From Dyella marensis (GTDB lineage: Bacteria > Pseudomonadota > Gammaproteobacteria > Xanthomonadales > Rhodanobacteraceae): a stretch of DNA of 64,000 nucleotides. Location of the stretch: NCBI RefSeq assembly GCF_900112865.1, contig NZ_FONH01000013.1:1-64000 (forward strand), in the 5' to 3' direction. The notes under the pieces were generated by a model. The model worked only from the letters and a program-made list of their open reading frames with translations, did no database searches and was not told where the DNA came from. Of this stretch, positions 28,492 to 37,651 are shown in pieces (the stretch's first letter is position 1; each line of letters begins with the position of its first letter). The translations under genes were made by a program, and so were the position numbers.

Positions 28492-30408
28492 ATGACCAAG
28501 ACCCCAGCCACCTCCAATCCGGCCGCCAGAGCCAGTCTGGCCCGCCGGGTCGCCCTGCCCCTGGCACTGACGGCGGCCTTCGTGCTGCTGACCGGCTGGC
28601 TGGACGGCGGCGAAGGCGTGGCGCCGCTGCAGTTGTTCCAGCAGCCGCTGTACCTGCTGGCCAACGCGCTGCCGGGCCTGCTGCTGGCCTTGCTGCTGAT
28701 GGTGCTGAGCCGCCGGCCGGTGCTGTCCTTCAGCCTGGCCTTCCTGCTGCAGGGCGTGCTCTACGGGGTCAACGCGCTGAAGGTGCGTCAGCTGGGCACG
28801 CCGCTGATGCCGGCCGATTTCCGCATGCTGGGCCAGCTGCGCAAGGGTGGCCTGCATCTGCTCGGCGGCTATCTGCCGGCCACGCCATGGCCGTACCTGG
28901 CCCTGGCCGCGGGCATCGCCGTGGTCGTGCTGGCCTGGCGCAGGGAGACCCCGCTGTTCCCGCGCCGCACCCGCGGCAAGCGCCTGCTGGCCGGCGCCTC
29001 GATGGCGCTGGTGCTCGGTTCGCTGCTGGTGGGCATGCCGGCCTGGGGCCGCTTCTACGACGGCCAGACGCTGTGGATGGAACCGTGGTCGGCCTCCTCC
29101 ACCGCGCAGCATTCCGGGCTGGTCAGTTCGCTGATGATGTTCCACCTGCACTTCGGCCAGCAGCGCAAGCAGGCCGATCCGAATGCGGCGATGCAGCTGA
29201 TCGGCCAGGCCGACCCCGCGCTGCGCGAACGCATGCGCGCGGCGCCGGAAGACACCGGGGCGATGCCCGACATCGTGGTGGTGCAGAGCGAATCCTTCTT
29301 CGACCCGGCGATCCTCAAGGGCCTCGAGCACCACGACCTGACACCCAACCTGCACCGCCTGGCGCAACACGGCTACAGCGGCGCACTGCACGTGCCGACC
29401 TTCGGCGGCGGCACCATCCGCACCGAGTTCGAGGTGCTGACCGGCCTGTCGCTGCGCTATTTCGACGACCTGCAGTTCCCCTATCTGCAGCTCAACAACA
29501 AGGTGGTGCCGGGCATGGTGCGCACGTTGCGCTCGCACGGTTATCGGACGATGGCGATCCACGGCAACAATCCGGCGTTCTGGAATCGCAGCACCGCATT
29601 CCGTGCGATCGGCTTCGACCGCTTCGTGTCGCAGGGCGGCTTCGTCAATGCGAAGGATCTCGATGGCCAGTACATGGCCGACCGCGCGATGACGGACGAG
29701 ATCATGGCGCAGCTCAAAGATGCCGGCCCGCCGCAGTTCCTGTTCGCCATCAGCATCGAGGCGCACGGCCCCTACGACGTGGCGCCGGCCGACGCGGCGA
29801 AGCGCGATGCGATCCCTGTGCCCGACGGCCTTGCCGACGAGGACAAGACCGAGCTGCGCAATTACCTCTATCACATGCAGCACGCCGACGAGGAACTGGG
29901 CCGCCTGGCCAGCCTGCTGGCGCAGCGCGAGCGGCCCACGCTGCTGCTGTTCTACGGCGACCACCTGCCGGGCTTGAGCGGCGCATTCGAAACGCTGGGT
30001 TTCGTCGACGGCAAGGACATGCTGAGCGAGCCGGGCACCTGGCTGCTGGTCGATCCGCGCAATCAAGCGCAGCCGCAGCGCGAGGATCTCGCCTCCTGGA
30101 TGCTGCCCGGCAAGCTGCTGGAGCAAGCCGGCATCCACGACGACGCCTACTTCGCGCTGACCCAGGTGCTCGCGCCGCAGCTGGCCGCGCTGACGCGCGC
30201 GCCGGGCGCACCGCCGCAGGCCGAAGACGGCAGCGAGCAGCGCACCGACACGGCGATGGAAAGCGTCGCGCTGCTGCGGCTCAAGGGAAAGCTGGACCGC
30301 ATGCTGCCGCGCGCCGATGCGCTGGCCGAACATCCGCCGCTGGAGCAGGCCGGCTTCGTGCAGCAAGGCGCGCTGCCCGCCGCCAGCACTGAAGGCGCGC
30401 ATCAGTGA
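28492..30408 (+). CDS. LTA synthase/OpgB-like membrane sulfatase-family phosphotransferase
   Basis: A 638-residue protein. About four or five N-terminal membrane helices (20-185) precede an extracytoplasmic alkaline-phosphatase-fold domain. The domain has VVVQSESFFDPA near residue 265, a TFGGGTIRTEFEVLTG nucleophile region with a Thr in the usual site, SIEAHGPYD near 425 and YGDHLPG near 490. Family members move phosphoglycerol or phosphoethanolamine groups from phospholipids onto glycans (LtaS, OpgB). In a Gram-negative cell the likely target is periplasmic glucan. Start at 28492 (MTKTPATSN) after aaaggactgcc. The actual acceptor is unknown. Confidence 0.88.
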   Translation: MTKTPATSNPAARASLARRVALPLALTAAFVLLTGWLDGGEGVAPLQLFQQPLYLLANALPGLLLALLLMVLSRRPVLSFSLAFLLQGVLYGVNALKVRQLGTPLMPADFRMLGQLRKGGLHLLGGYLPATPWPYLALAAGIAVVVLAWRRETPLFPRRTRGKRLLAGASMALVLGSLLVGMPAWGRFYDGQTLWMEPWSASSTAQHSGLVSSLMMFHLHFGQQRKQADPNAAMQLIGQADPALRERMRAAPEDTGAMPDIVVVQSESFFDPAILKGLEHHDLTPNLHRLAQHGYSGALHVPTFGGGTIRTEFEVLTGLSLRYFDDLQFPYLQLNNKVVPGMVRTLRSHGYRTMAIHGNNPAFWNRSTAFRAIGFDRFVSQGGFVNAKDLDGQYMADRAMTDEIMAQLKDAGPPQFLFAISIEAHGPYDVAPADAAKRDAIPVPDGLADEDKTELRNYLYHMQHADEELGRLASLLAQRERPTLLLFYGDHLPGLSGAFETLGFVDGKDMLSEPGTWLLVDPRNQAQPQREDLASWMLPGKLLEQAGIHDDAYFALTQVLAPQLAALTRAPGAPPQAEDGSEQRTDTAMESVALLRLKGKLDRMLPRADALAEHPPLEQAGFVQQGALPAASTEGAHQ

Positions 30409-30624
30409 TGGCGCGCAAGGCGCATTCCCACTAGCTGCGCGAAAGAAAACAAGAGCGCGCGAAACGCATTTTTACCGGCGCGTAGCGGCGATTCAGCGAG
30501 ATGTCCGCCGGCTTAAGCAAACCGGACCCGCCCGAAAAAATTCAGGATTCAGCAGGCAAACGGCCTCTAGCGTGATTCCACCGCGGCACGTTGCGTCGCG
30601 GCACTCACATCGGAGGTTTACCCT

Positions 30625-31032
30625 ATGCGTAAGACCCTGCTTGCTGCTCTCGTCCTCTCGGCCACCGTGCTGACCGCCCCCGCTTTCGCGCAGGCCGCGG
30701 CCAAGGTCGGCGCGAGCGTCAATGCCGGCGCCGCGGTGCAGGACGCCACCAAGGCGAACGCGAACCTCAATGCCGGCGCCGCCGTACAGGGCGCCACCCA
30801 GACCGCCGACGAGACGGCGACCAAGACCGGCGATACGGTGAAGAAGGCTGCGCACAAGACCAAGCACGCCGGCCACAAGGCGGCGAAGGCCACCGAATCG
30901 GCCACCAGCGACGCCGCTGCCGGTGCGGAAGGCGCCGCCTCGGTGAAGGCCGACGCGAAGGTCGAGACGCCGGTCGCCGGCGCCGCGGTCGGCGCGAAGA
31001 CCGACGCCAAGGCGGAAGCCGGCGGCAAGTAA
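30625..31032 (+). CDS. Ala/Lys-rich exported protein with internal repeats
   Basis: A 135-residue protein starting with a signal peptide (MRKTLLAALVLSATVLTAPAFAQA). The mature part is low complexity, about one-third alanine. It contains two copies of a ten-residue unit, VNAGAAVQDAT and LNAGAAVQGAT, then a Lys/His-rich stretch (KKAAHKTKHAGHKAAKATES). A strong ggaggt lies before the ATG and a good terminator follows, which argues for a real, well-expressed gene. I recognise no family; the composition recalls histone-H1-like or stress-type exported proteins, but that is only a resemblance. The 216-bp gap upstream shows no other gene. Confidence 0.78.
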   Translation: MRKTLLAALVLSATVLTAPAFAQAAAKVGASVNAGAAVQDATKANANLNAGAAVQGATQTADETATKTGDTVKKAAHKTKHAGHKAAKATESATSDAAAGAEGAASVKADAKVETPVAGAAVGAKTDAKAEAGGK

Positions 31033-31073
31033 GCGACCAGCGACGCGGCGCCAAGGGCGCGCCCGCATCGACG

Positions 31074-31109
31074 AACCCCGGGAGATGGACTCCCGGGGTT
31101 TTTTCTTTT
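31074..31109 (+). terminator. Intrinsic terminator of the Ala-rich exported protein gene
   Basis: The stem aaccccgggag/ctcccggggtt with a short atgga-type loop is followed by TTTTTTCTTTT. Confidence 0.92.
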
Positions 31110-31114
31110 GCGCC

Positions 31115-31142
31115 AAAGAAAAACCCCGCCGTAGCGGGGTTC
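31115..31142 (-). terminator. Intrinsic terminator of groEL
   Basis: On the minus strand, the stem AACCCCGC/GCGGGGTT (loop of four) is followed by TTTTTCTTT. It lies 27 bases after the groEL stop. Confidence 0.9.
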
Positions 31143-31168
31143 TTCTCGCAGCAAAGGGAACGGGTGGA

Positions 31169-32869
<1,701 letters not shown>

Positions 32870-33163
32870 TTAGCCTTCGATCACCGCAACGATGTCGTCT
32901 TCCTTCAGGAAGACCAGCTCTTCGCCGTCGATCTTGATTTCCTGGCCGGCGTACTTGCCGAACAGCACCACGTCGCCTTCGTTGACCGACATCGGGCGGA
33001 CCTTGCCGTCTTCCAGGATGCGGCCGGCGCCGGCGGCGATGACCTTGCCGCGGGTCGGCTTCTCGGTGGCGCTGTCGGGGATGACGATGCCGCCGGCGGA
33101 AACGCGCTCTTCCTCGAGGCGCTTGACGATGACGCGGTCGTGCAGCGGACGCAGCTTGCTCAT
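32870..33163 (-). CDS. groES: Co-chaperonin GroES
   Basis: The 97-residue lid protein of the GroEL cage. Sequence begins [19 protein letters not shown], has the mobile loop region [18 protein letters not shown] and ends DDIVAVIEG. First gene of the groES-groEL operon; the CIRCE operator lies 70 bases upstream. Confidence 0.99.
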   Translation of the reverse strand: MSKLRPLHDRVIVKRLEEERVSAGGIVIPDSATEKPTRGKVIAAGAGRILEDGKVRPMSVNEGDVVLFGKYAGQEIKIDGEELVFLKEDDIVAVIEG

Positions 33164-33232
33164 GGTGATGGGCTCCAGCTTGGGTTTGAGTGGATCGAAA
33201 AAGGTGTCCCCGGAACAGCGCCGGCGGCGCTG

Positions 33233-33259
33233 TTAGCACTCCCGTGGGGCGAGTGCCAA
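33233..33259 (-). promoter_or_regulatory. CIRCE operator for HrcA
   Basis: TTAGCACTC (33233-33241), nine bases, then GAGTGCCAA (33251-33259): the CIRCE inverted repeat bound by the HrcA heat-shock repressor, with one mismatch in the outer arm. It lies upstream of groES. hrcA itself is not in the window. Heat induction of groESL through HrcA is inferred from family knowledge. Confidence 0.95.
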
Positions 33260-33393
33260 TTCTAGCGACGCAGAAATCCCCCGCAAGAGGCTTTGTTCCG
33301 AAGCTGACAGGGCTAATGGGGAAGCCGGCGAGGGCTTTCAAGGGGGCGGCGGGGCATGCGGCGGCAGGGGCAGCCGCGCTAGGCTCCCCCGCC

Positions 33394-33717
33394 ATGACCG
33401 ACCAAGTCCTGCTCTGCTACTGCACCTATCCGGACTCACCGCAGTCCGAACATTTCGCCAGAACCCTGGTGGAAGAAGGGCTGGCCACCTGTATCAACCG
33501 CCTGCCGGGGGTGCGTTCGACCTACCGCTGGGAGGGCCAGGTCAGCACGGATAGCGAGGAGCTGCTGCTGATCAAGACCACCGCGGCGCGCTTCGAAGCA
33601 CTGAAGGCGCGCCTGCTCGAGCTGCATCCCTATGAGCTGCCCGAGCTGATTGCCGTGCCGGTGGAGCACGGCCACGCCGCTTACCTGGATTGGGTCCGCG
33701 CCGGCGTTGCGGGCTGA
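33394..33717 (+). CDS. cutA: Divalent-cation tolerance protein CutA
   Basis: A 107-residue CutA1-family protein, a small PII-like trimer linked to copper/divalent cation tolerance. It contains YCTYPDSPQSEHFARTLVEE, ATCINRLPGVRSTYRWEGQV and HPYELPELIAVPVEHGHAAYL, with the conserved YxWxGxV-like segment. The ATG at 33394 gives the usual length. Divergent from groES. Its last 37 bases overlap the end of the convergent cupin gene. Confidence 0.95.
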   Translation: MTDQVLLCYCTYPDSPQSEHFARTLVEEGLATCINRLPGVRSTYRWEGQVSTDSEELLLIKTTAARFEALKARLLELHPYELPELIAVPVEHGHAAYLDWVRAGVAG

Positions 33718-34115
33718 TCGGGCACGGTCAGCCGTGCATCCGGCCTGGCTACGAACACCACCAGGAAGGTCGCCGGCTCCGTGCCGCTGAGATTGGCAGT
33801 GCCCACATGGTGGGCGCCCGCCGGTTCGAACCAACTCTCGCCCGGTCCGTATTCCCGGGCCGGTTCGTTGTCGACCTGGCTGCGCACGTGCCCGGACAGC
33901 ATGTAGACGAACGCATCCGCCTCATGGTGATGCGGCTTGGATTGCTGGCCCGGCGCGAAGGTCACCGTCAGCGCGATCAGCTTCTTGCCCGGAGCCTGGG
34001 TCAGCGGCGCGGTGAGGATGGGATGTTCGTCGGCGGCCAGCGCCGGCAGGGCGGTGCCGGCGGCCAGCCCGAGCACGAGTGCATGGCGAAGCAGGCGGGA
34101 CATGGCGGCCTCCAT
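33681..34115 (-). CDS. Exported cupin-domain protein
   Basis: A 144-residue protein with a signal peptide (hydrophobic LLRHALVLGLAAGTALPALA) and a single cupin barrel. The metal-binding motif 1, SKPHHHEADAFVYMLSG, lies near residue 60, and motif 2 lies around WFEPAGAHHVGTANL near 97. The ATG at 34115 overlaps the stop of the thioredoxin-like gene upstream (TGATG), indicating coupling; an internal ATG at 34103 gives a tidier signal peptide. Its 3' end overlaps cutA by 37 bases. Enzyme activity, if any, is unknown. Confidence 0.85.
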   Translation of the reverse strand: MEAAMSRLLRHALVLGLAAGTALPALAADEHPILTAPLTQAPGKKLIALTVTFAPGQQSKPHHHEADAFVYMLSGHVRSQVDNEPAREYGPGESWFEPAGAHHVGTANLSGTEPATFLVVFVARPDARLTVPDQPATPARTQSR

Positions 34116-35128
34116 CAACGCGTGCTCAGATTCTTGAGCGCCTGCTCCAGCGGCGCGCCGGGCTGCTCGACGCGGGCGGCGAGGCGCCCCTGCGCATCGA
34201 ACAGCAGCACCGTCGGCACATGCGTCACGCGGAAGCGGCGGAACAGCGCGCCGGAATCGTCCAGCGTCAGCGGCATGCCGATGCGGTGCTCGTCGCGGTA
34301 CTTGGCCAGCTCGTCGTGCGCGGCCCACAGGCCGGAGGCGACGCCGACCCAGCGCAGCCTGGTGTCGCGCGCCGACAAGGCACTGACCTGCTCGCGCATC
34401 GCGCGGCAGCTCTTCGAAAGCTCCGGCCGGCTGGTCGCCAGGTAGGACTCGCACCAGGGCGAGAGGAACACCAGCGCGGTCGGCTTGCCCGCCTCCGGCA
34501 GCGACAGATGCTTGCCGTCGAGCATGGCGGCGTCGAACGCGGGCACACGGTCGCCGGTGTCGTAGTGCGCTTCCTCCTTCGGCGCTGCTGCGCCGGCCGC
34601 GGCCACGCCGGTGCTGCTGCGTGCGGCCTGCAGCGCGGCATCGAGCCTGGCGTTGGCCTCGTGGCCCACATAAAGGATGCGACCGTCGCGCCCGATCACC
34701 ACATGCTGCGGCGTCACGCGCAGATGGAAGGCCTGGCCCAGCGAGCCGTCGTCGAAGACCAGCGGCATCTTCAGGCCCATCTCGTCGCGGTACTTGCGCA
34801 CGTCCTGCAGGGTCTCGTCGAAGCCGACGCTGATGGCGATCACCGCCAGGTCCGGGCCGGCCTCGGCGTAGGTCTTCTTCAGATGCGGCATCTGCTCGCG
34901 GCAGGGCACGCACCAGGTAGCCCAGAACTTCAGGTAGATCGCCTGCTTGCCGTACAGGCTCGCCAGGTCGATGGTCTTGCCGTCGATGGTCTTCAGGATC
35001 ACGTGCGGCGCCGGCGTGCCGACCAGGCTCTTGCCGGCGGCCTCGGCGCGCTGCTGGCCGGATTGCGCCCAGGCCGGCGCGGCGGCCAGGCCCAGCAGGA
35101 GGAAACAGGCGAGCAGGAGGCGATGCAT
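34115..35128 (-). CDS. Exported double thioredoxin-like (TlpA-type) protein
   Basis: A 337-residue exported protein (signal peptide MHRLLLACFLLLGLAAAPAWA) with two TlpA/AhpC-TSA-like thioredoxin domains. Domain 1 (about 35-165) has an intact redox site, FWATWCVPC, with Cys at 73 and 76. Domain 2 (about 193-335) has SPWCESY at the same place, so only Cys226 remains and the CxxC is lost. The domains are otherwise colinear, including the cis-Pro strand (RVTPQHVV, RVTHVPTV). It probably works in periplasmic thiol exchange, coupled to the cupin gene. The partner is unknown. Confidence 0.86.
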   Translation of the reverse strand: MHRLLLACFLLLGLAAAPAWAQSGQQRAEAAGKSLVGTPAPHVILKTIDGKTIDLASLYGKQAIYLKFWATWCVPCREQMPHLKKTYAEAGPDLAVIAISVGFDETLQDVRKYRDEMGLKMPLVFDDGSLGQAFHLRVTPQHVVIGRDGRILYVGHEANARLDAALQAARSSTGVAAAGAAAPKEEAHYDTGDRVPAFDAAMLDGKHLSLPEAGKPTALVFLSPWCESYLATSRPELSKSCRAMREQVSALSARDTRLRWVGVASGLWAAHDELAKYRDEHRIGMPLTLDDSGALFRRFRVTHVPTVLLFDAQGRLAARVEQPGAPLEQALKNLSTR

Positions 35129-35225
35129 GGCGGGGACGATCCAGCTGGAGAGTGGCCGCCATGCTCCGCCCCTCGTGGCCCCGTTTTAAGGGCCACTTCC
35201 AGGCAATGCTACGGGACCACTTCGC

Positions 35226-36668
35226 TCAGCGCGGCAGCAGGCGCGCGATGTGGCGCACCGCCTCGTCCATGCGCGCGGCCTCGATCAGTCCATAGCCCAA
35301 CGCCAGCCCGTTCGCGCTGGCGCGCCCGAAGGTATAGCCGTCCAGGCCTTCGATGCGCACGCCCCGCGCCGCCGCCTGCTCGACCAGCACATCGGTGCGC
35401 AGCTTGCGTGGCAGCTTCGCTGAAAGATGCAGTCCGGCGTCGGAAGGCCAGGCCTCCAGCCCGTGCCGCGCCAGGGCATCGAGCAAGGCCTCGCGCCGCT
35501 CCGCATAGATCTTGCGCATGCGCCGCACATGCCGCGCCAGATGCCCCTCGGCGATGAACGCCGCCAGCGTGTCCTGCGCCGGCACGTCGCAATGCCAGTC
35601 GGCCAGTTCCTTCGCCGCCGCCAGCGCCGGCAGCAGCCAGGGCGGCGCCACCAGGTAGCCGATGCGCAGCGCCGGGAACAGGCATTTGGAAAACGTGCCC
35701 ACGTAGCAGACCGAGCCTTCGCGATCGAGCGTCTGCAGGGCATCCAGCGGGCGCCCGCCGTAGCGGAATTCGCCGTCGTAGTCATCCTCGATCACCGTGG
35801 CCCGCCGCGCGGCGGCGAAGGCCAGCAGTTCCGCGCGGCGGCGCGGCGACATCGACATGCCCAGCGGAAACTGGTGCGACGGCGTCACATAGATCACCCG
35901 CGCCTCGACCGGAATGCGCTCGACCACGATGCCCTCGTCATCGACCGCCACCGGGACCAGCCTGGCGCCGGCCGCGGCGAAGGCGGCGCGCAGCGGCGTA
36001 TAGCCTGGATCCTCCATCGCCACCACGGTCTTGCCCGGCGTTACCAGCACCCGCGCCAGCAGGTCGAAGGCCTGCTGCGCGCCGCTGGTCACCATCACAT
36101 CGTCCGGATCGCAGGCCACCGCGCGGGCGAACGACACATGCTGGGCGATCGCCTCGCGCAGGATCGGCCGCCCGCGCGACTGCCCCGACATCGACGGCAG
36201 GCGCGAGACGTCGCGCAGCGCACGCGCCGACAGGCGGCGCCAGACCTCGAACGGAAACTGCCGCGTGTCCGGCACGCCCAGGCGGAAATCGTGGGCGAAC
36301 GCGCCCGGCGGCGGCGACGGCACGGGCGGGCGCGCCTCTCGCCAGTACGGCGCCAGCCGGCGGTCGCCGCCTTCTTCGGTACCGGCGACGTGCGTGCGGG
36401 CACGACGTTCCATCAGGTCGGCCACGTAATTGCCGGCGCCGCGCCGGGCGACCACATAGCCCTCGCTCAGCAGCAGGTCGTAGGCGGCCACCACGGTGTT
36501 GCGCGAGAGCTTGAGCGCCAACGCCAGTTCGCGCGTAGCGGGCAGGCGCAGGCCTGCCTTCAGCCGCCCGTCCAGGATCGCCGCGCGCAACTGCGTGTGC
36601 AGCGCGGCCAGCCGCTGGCGCGAGCCCTTGGCCGGCAGCTCCAGCGGGAACTCGAAGGGATGCTCCAT
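35226..36668 (-). CDS. MocR/PdxR-family regulator (GntR + aminotransferase fold)
   Basis: A 480-residue fusion. The N-terminal GntR winged helix (about 10-80, LPATRELALALKLSRNTVVA) is followed by a PLP-binding aminotransferase-like domain (about 120-478) with TSGAQQAFDLLARVL, YVTPSHQFPLGMSMS, the aspartate segment VIEDDYDGEFRY and the PLP-lysine region YVGTFSKCLFPALRIGYL. It regulates genes for amine or vitamin B6 metabolism in known cases. Here it is divergent from a GST gene, its likely target. The ATG at 36668 is chosen over a start in the operator region. Confidence 0.94.
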   Translation of the reverse strand: MEHPFEFPLELPAKGSRQRLAALHTQLRAAILDGRLKAGLRLPATRELALALKLSRNTVVAAYDLLLSEGYVVARRGAGNYVADLMERRARTHVAGTEEGGDRRLAPYWREARPPVPSPPPGAFAHDFRLGVPDTRQFPFEVWRRLSARALRDVSRLPSMSGQSRGRPILREAIAQHVSFARAVACDPDDVMVTSGAQQAFDLLARVLVTPGKTVVAMEDPGYTPLRAAFAAAGARLVPVAVDDEGIVVERIPVEARVIYVTPSHQFPLGMSMSPRRRAELLAFAAARRATVIEDDYDGEFRYGGRPLDALQTLDREGSVCYVGTFSKCLFPALRIGYLVAPPWLLPALAAAKELADWHCDVPAQDTLAAFIAEGHLARHVRRMRKIYAERREALLDALARHGLEAWPSDAGLHLSAKLPRKLRTDVLVEQAAARGVRIEGLDGYTFGRASANGLALGYGLIEAARMDEAVRHIARLLPR

Positions 36669-36685
36669 CAGGCTGCCCCGGCAAA

Positions 36686-36716
36686 GTGGACCCTGATAAT
36701 TGCCGCATCGTGGTCC
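36686..36716. promoter_or_regulatory. Direct repeat, likely MocR-family operator
   Basis: GTGGACC (36686-36692) and GTGGTCC (36710-36716) are direct repeats 24 bases apart start to start, with the -10-like GATAAT between them on the plus strand. MocR regulators commonly bind such direct repeats between their own gene and a divergent target. Not tested. Confidence 0.5.
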
Positions 36717-36778
36717 TTTTTCCAGACCATCCGACGACCTAGCCTGCACCCATCGCCCAACCGCCCAAGGCCACCGCC

Positions 36779-37480
36779 ATGATCGAGCTCTACTACGCCG
36801 CCACGCCCAACGGCCTGAAGGCCCGCCTGTTCCTGGAAGAAGCAGGCATTCCGTACCGGCTGGTCCCGGTCAGCCTGAGCAAGGGCGAGCAGTTCAAGCC
36901 GGCGTTCCTGGCCGTTTCGCCGAACAACAAGATCCCGGCCATCGTGGACCACGAACCCGCCGACGGCGGCGCGCCGCTGACCATGTTCGAGTCGGGCGCG
37001 ATCATGCTTTACCTCGCCGAGAAGACCGGCCGCCTGATGCCGTCGGACCTGCGCGGCCGCAGCGAGGTGCTGCAGTGGCTGTTCTGGCAGATGGCCGGCC
37101 TGGGTCCCATGGCCGGGCAGATCGGACACTTCAATGTGTACGCGCCGGAAAAGGTGCCCTACGCGATCGACCGTTACACCCGCGAAGTCAGCCGCCTGTA
37201 CGGCGTGCTGGATCGCCGCCTGGAAGGCCGCGAGTTCATCGCCGGGGAATTCTCCATCGCCGACATCGCCTGTTACCCGTGGATCGTTCCGCACGAAGCA
37301 CATGGGCAGGACCTGGCTCAGTTTCCGCATCTGTCGCGCTGGTTCCGCACGATGGCCGCGCGTCCCGCCACGGTGCGCACCTACGAGGGCGTGGAAAACG
37401 CCTATGCGCCGAAGCAGGCGCTGACGGAGCAGGAGCGGCAGGTGCTGTTCGGGCAGGGCAAGTCGCCTACGGCAGTCTGA
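36779..37480 (+). CDS. YfcG/YghU-type glutathione S-transferase family protein
   Basis: A 233-residue GST. The thioredoxin-like N-terminal domain (1-85) has YYAATPNGLKARLFLEEAGI, NNKIPAIVDH and FESGAIMLYLAEKTG, matching the Nu-class (YfcG/YghU) disulfide-bond oxidoreductases, where Thr-Pro-Asn binds glutathione. The helical C-terminal domain (95-210) has the GEFSIADIACYPWI block. It is divergent from the MocR regulator and probably under its control. Substrate unknown. Confidence 0.93.
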   Translation: MIELYYAATPNGLKARLFLEEAGIPYRLVPVSLSKGEQFKPAFLAVSPNNKIPAIVDHEPADGGAPLTMFESGAIMLYLAEKTGRLMPSDLRGRSEVLQWLFWQMAGLGPMAGQIGHFNVYAPEKVPYAIDRYTREVSRLYGVLDRRLEGREFIAGEFSIADIACYPWIVPHEAHGQDLAQFPHLSRWFRTMAARPATVRTYEGVENAYAPKQALTEQERQVLFGQGKSPTAV

Positions 37481-37502
37481 GTAAAAAAGCTCCAGTTCTG
37501 AA

Positions 37503-37622
37503 CCCTTCTCCCTCCGGGAGAAGGTGGCGGCAGCCGGATGAGGGTTCGGGCGGAGCGGAGCGCATCACTCTTGCGCTCCGCCCGAACCCTCACCCCACCC
37601 CCTCTCCCGAGGGGAGAGGGGC
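37503..37622. repeat. Palindromic repeat family C, full copy
   Basis: The left hairpin (cttctccctccgggagaag) is followed by gtggcggcagccggatgagg, then the complementary pair cgggcggagc/gctccgcccg around an atcactctt centre, then accctcacccc and a right hairpin ctctcccgaggggagag. It lies between the GST and EamA genes, both plus strand. Related copies are at 1-98 and 62918-63027. Confidence 0.85.
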
Positions 37623-37651
37623 TTCCGCTTCGATCCTGCATTCCTTCCACC

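Noticed and set aside
25393..30402. A 1669-codon minus-strand frame extending glnE far upstream
   Set aside because: Only the part up to the ATG at 28251 matches GlnE. The rest is antisense to the sulfatase-family gene and is an artefact of high GC content.
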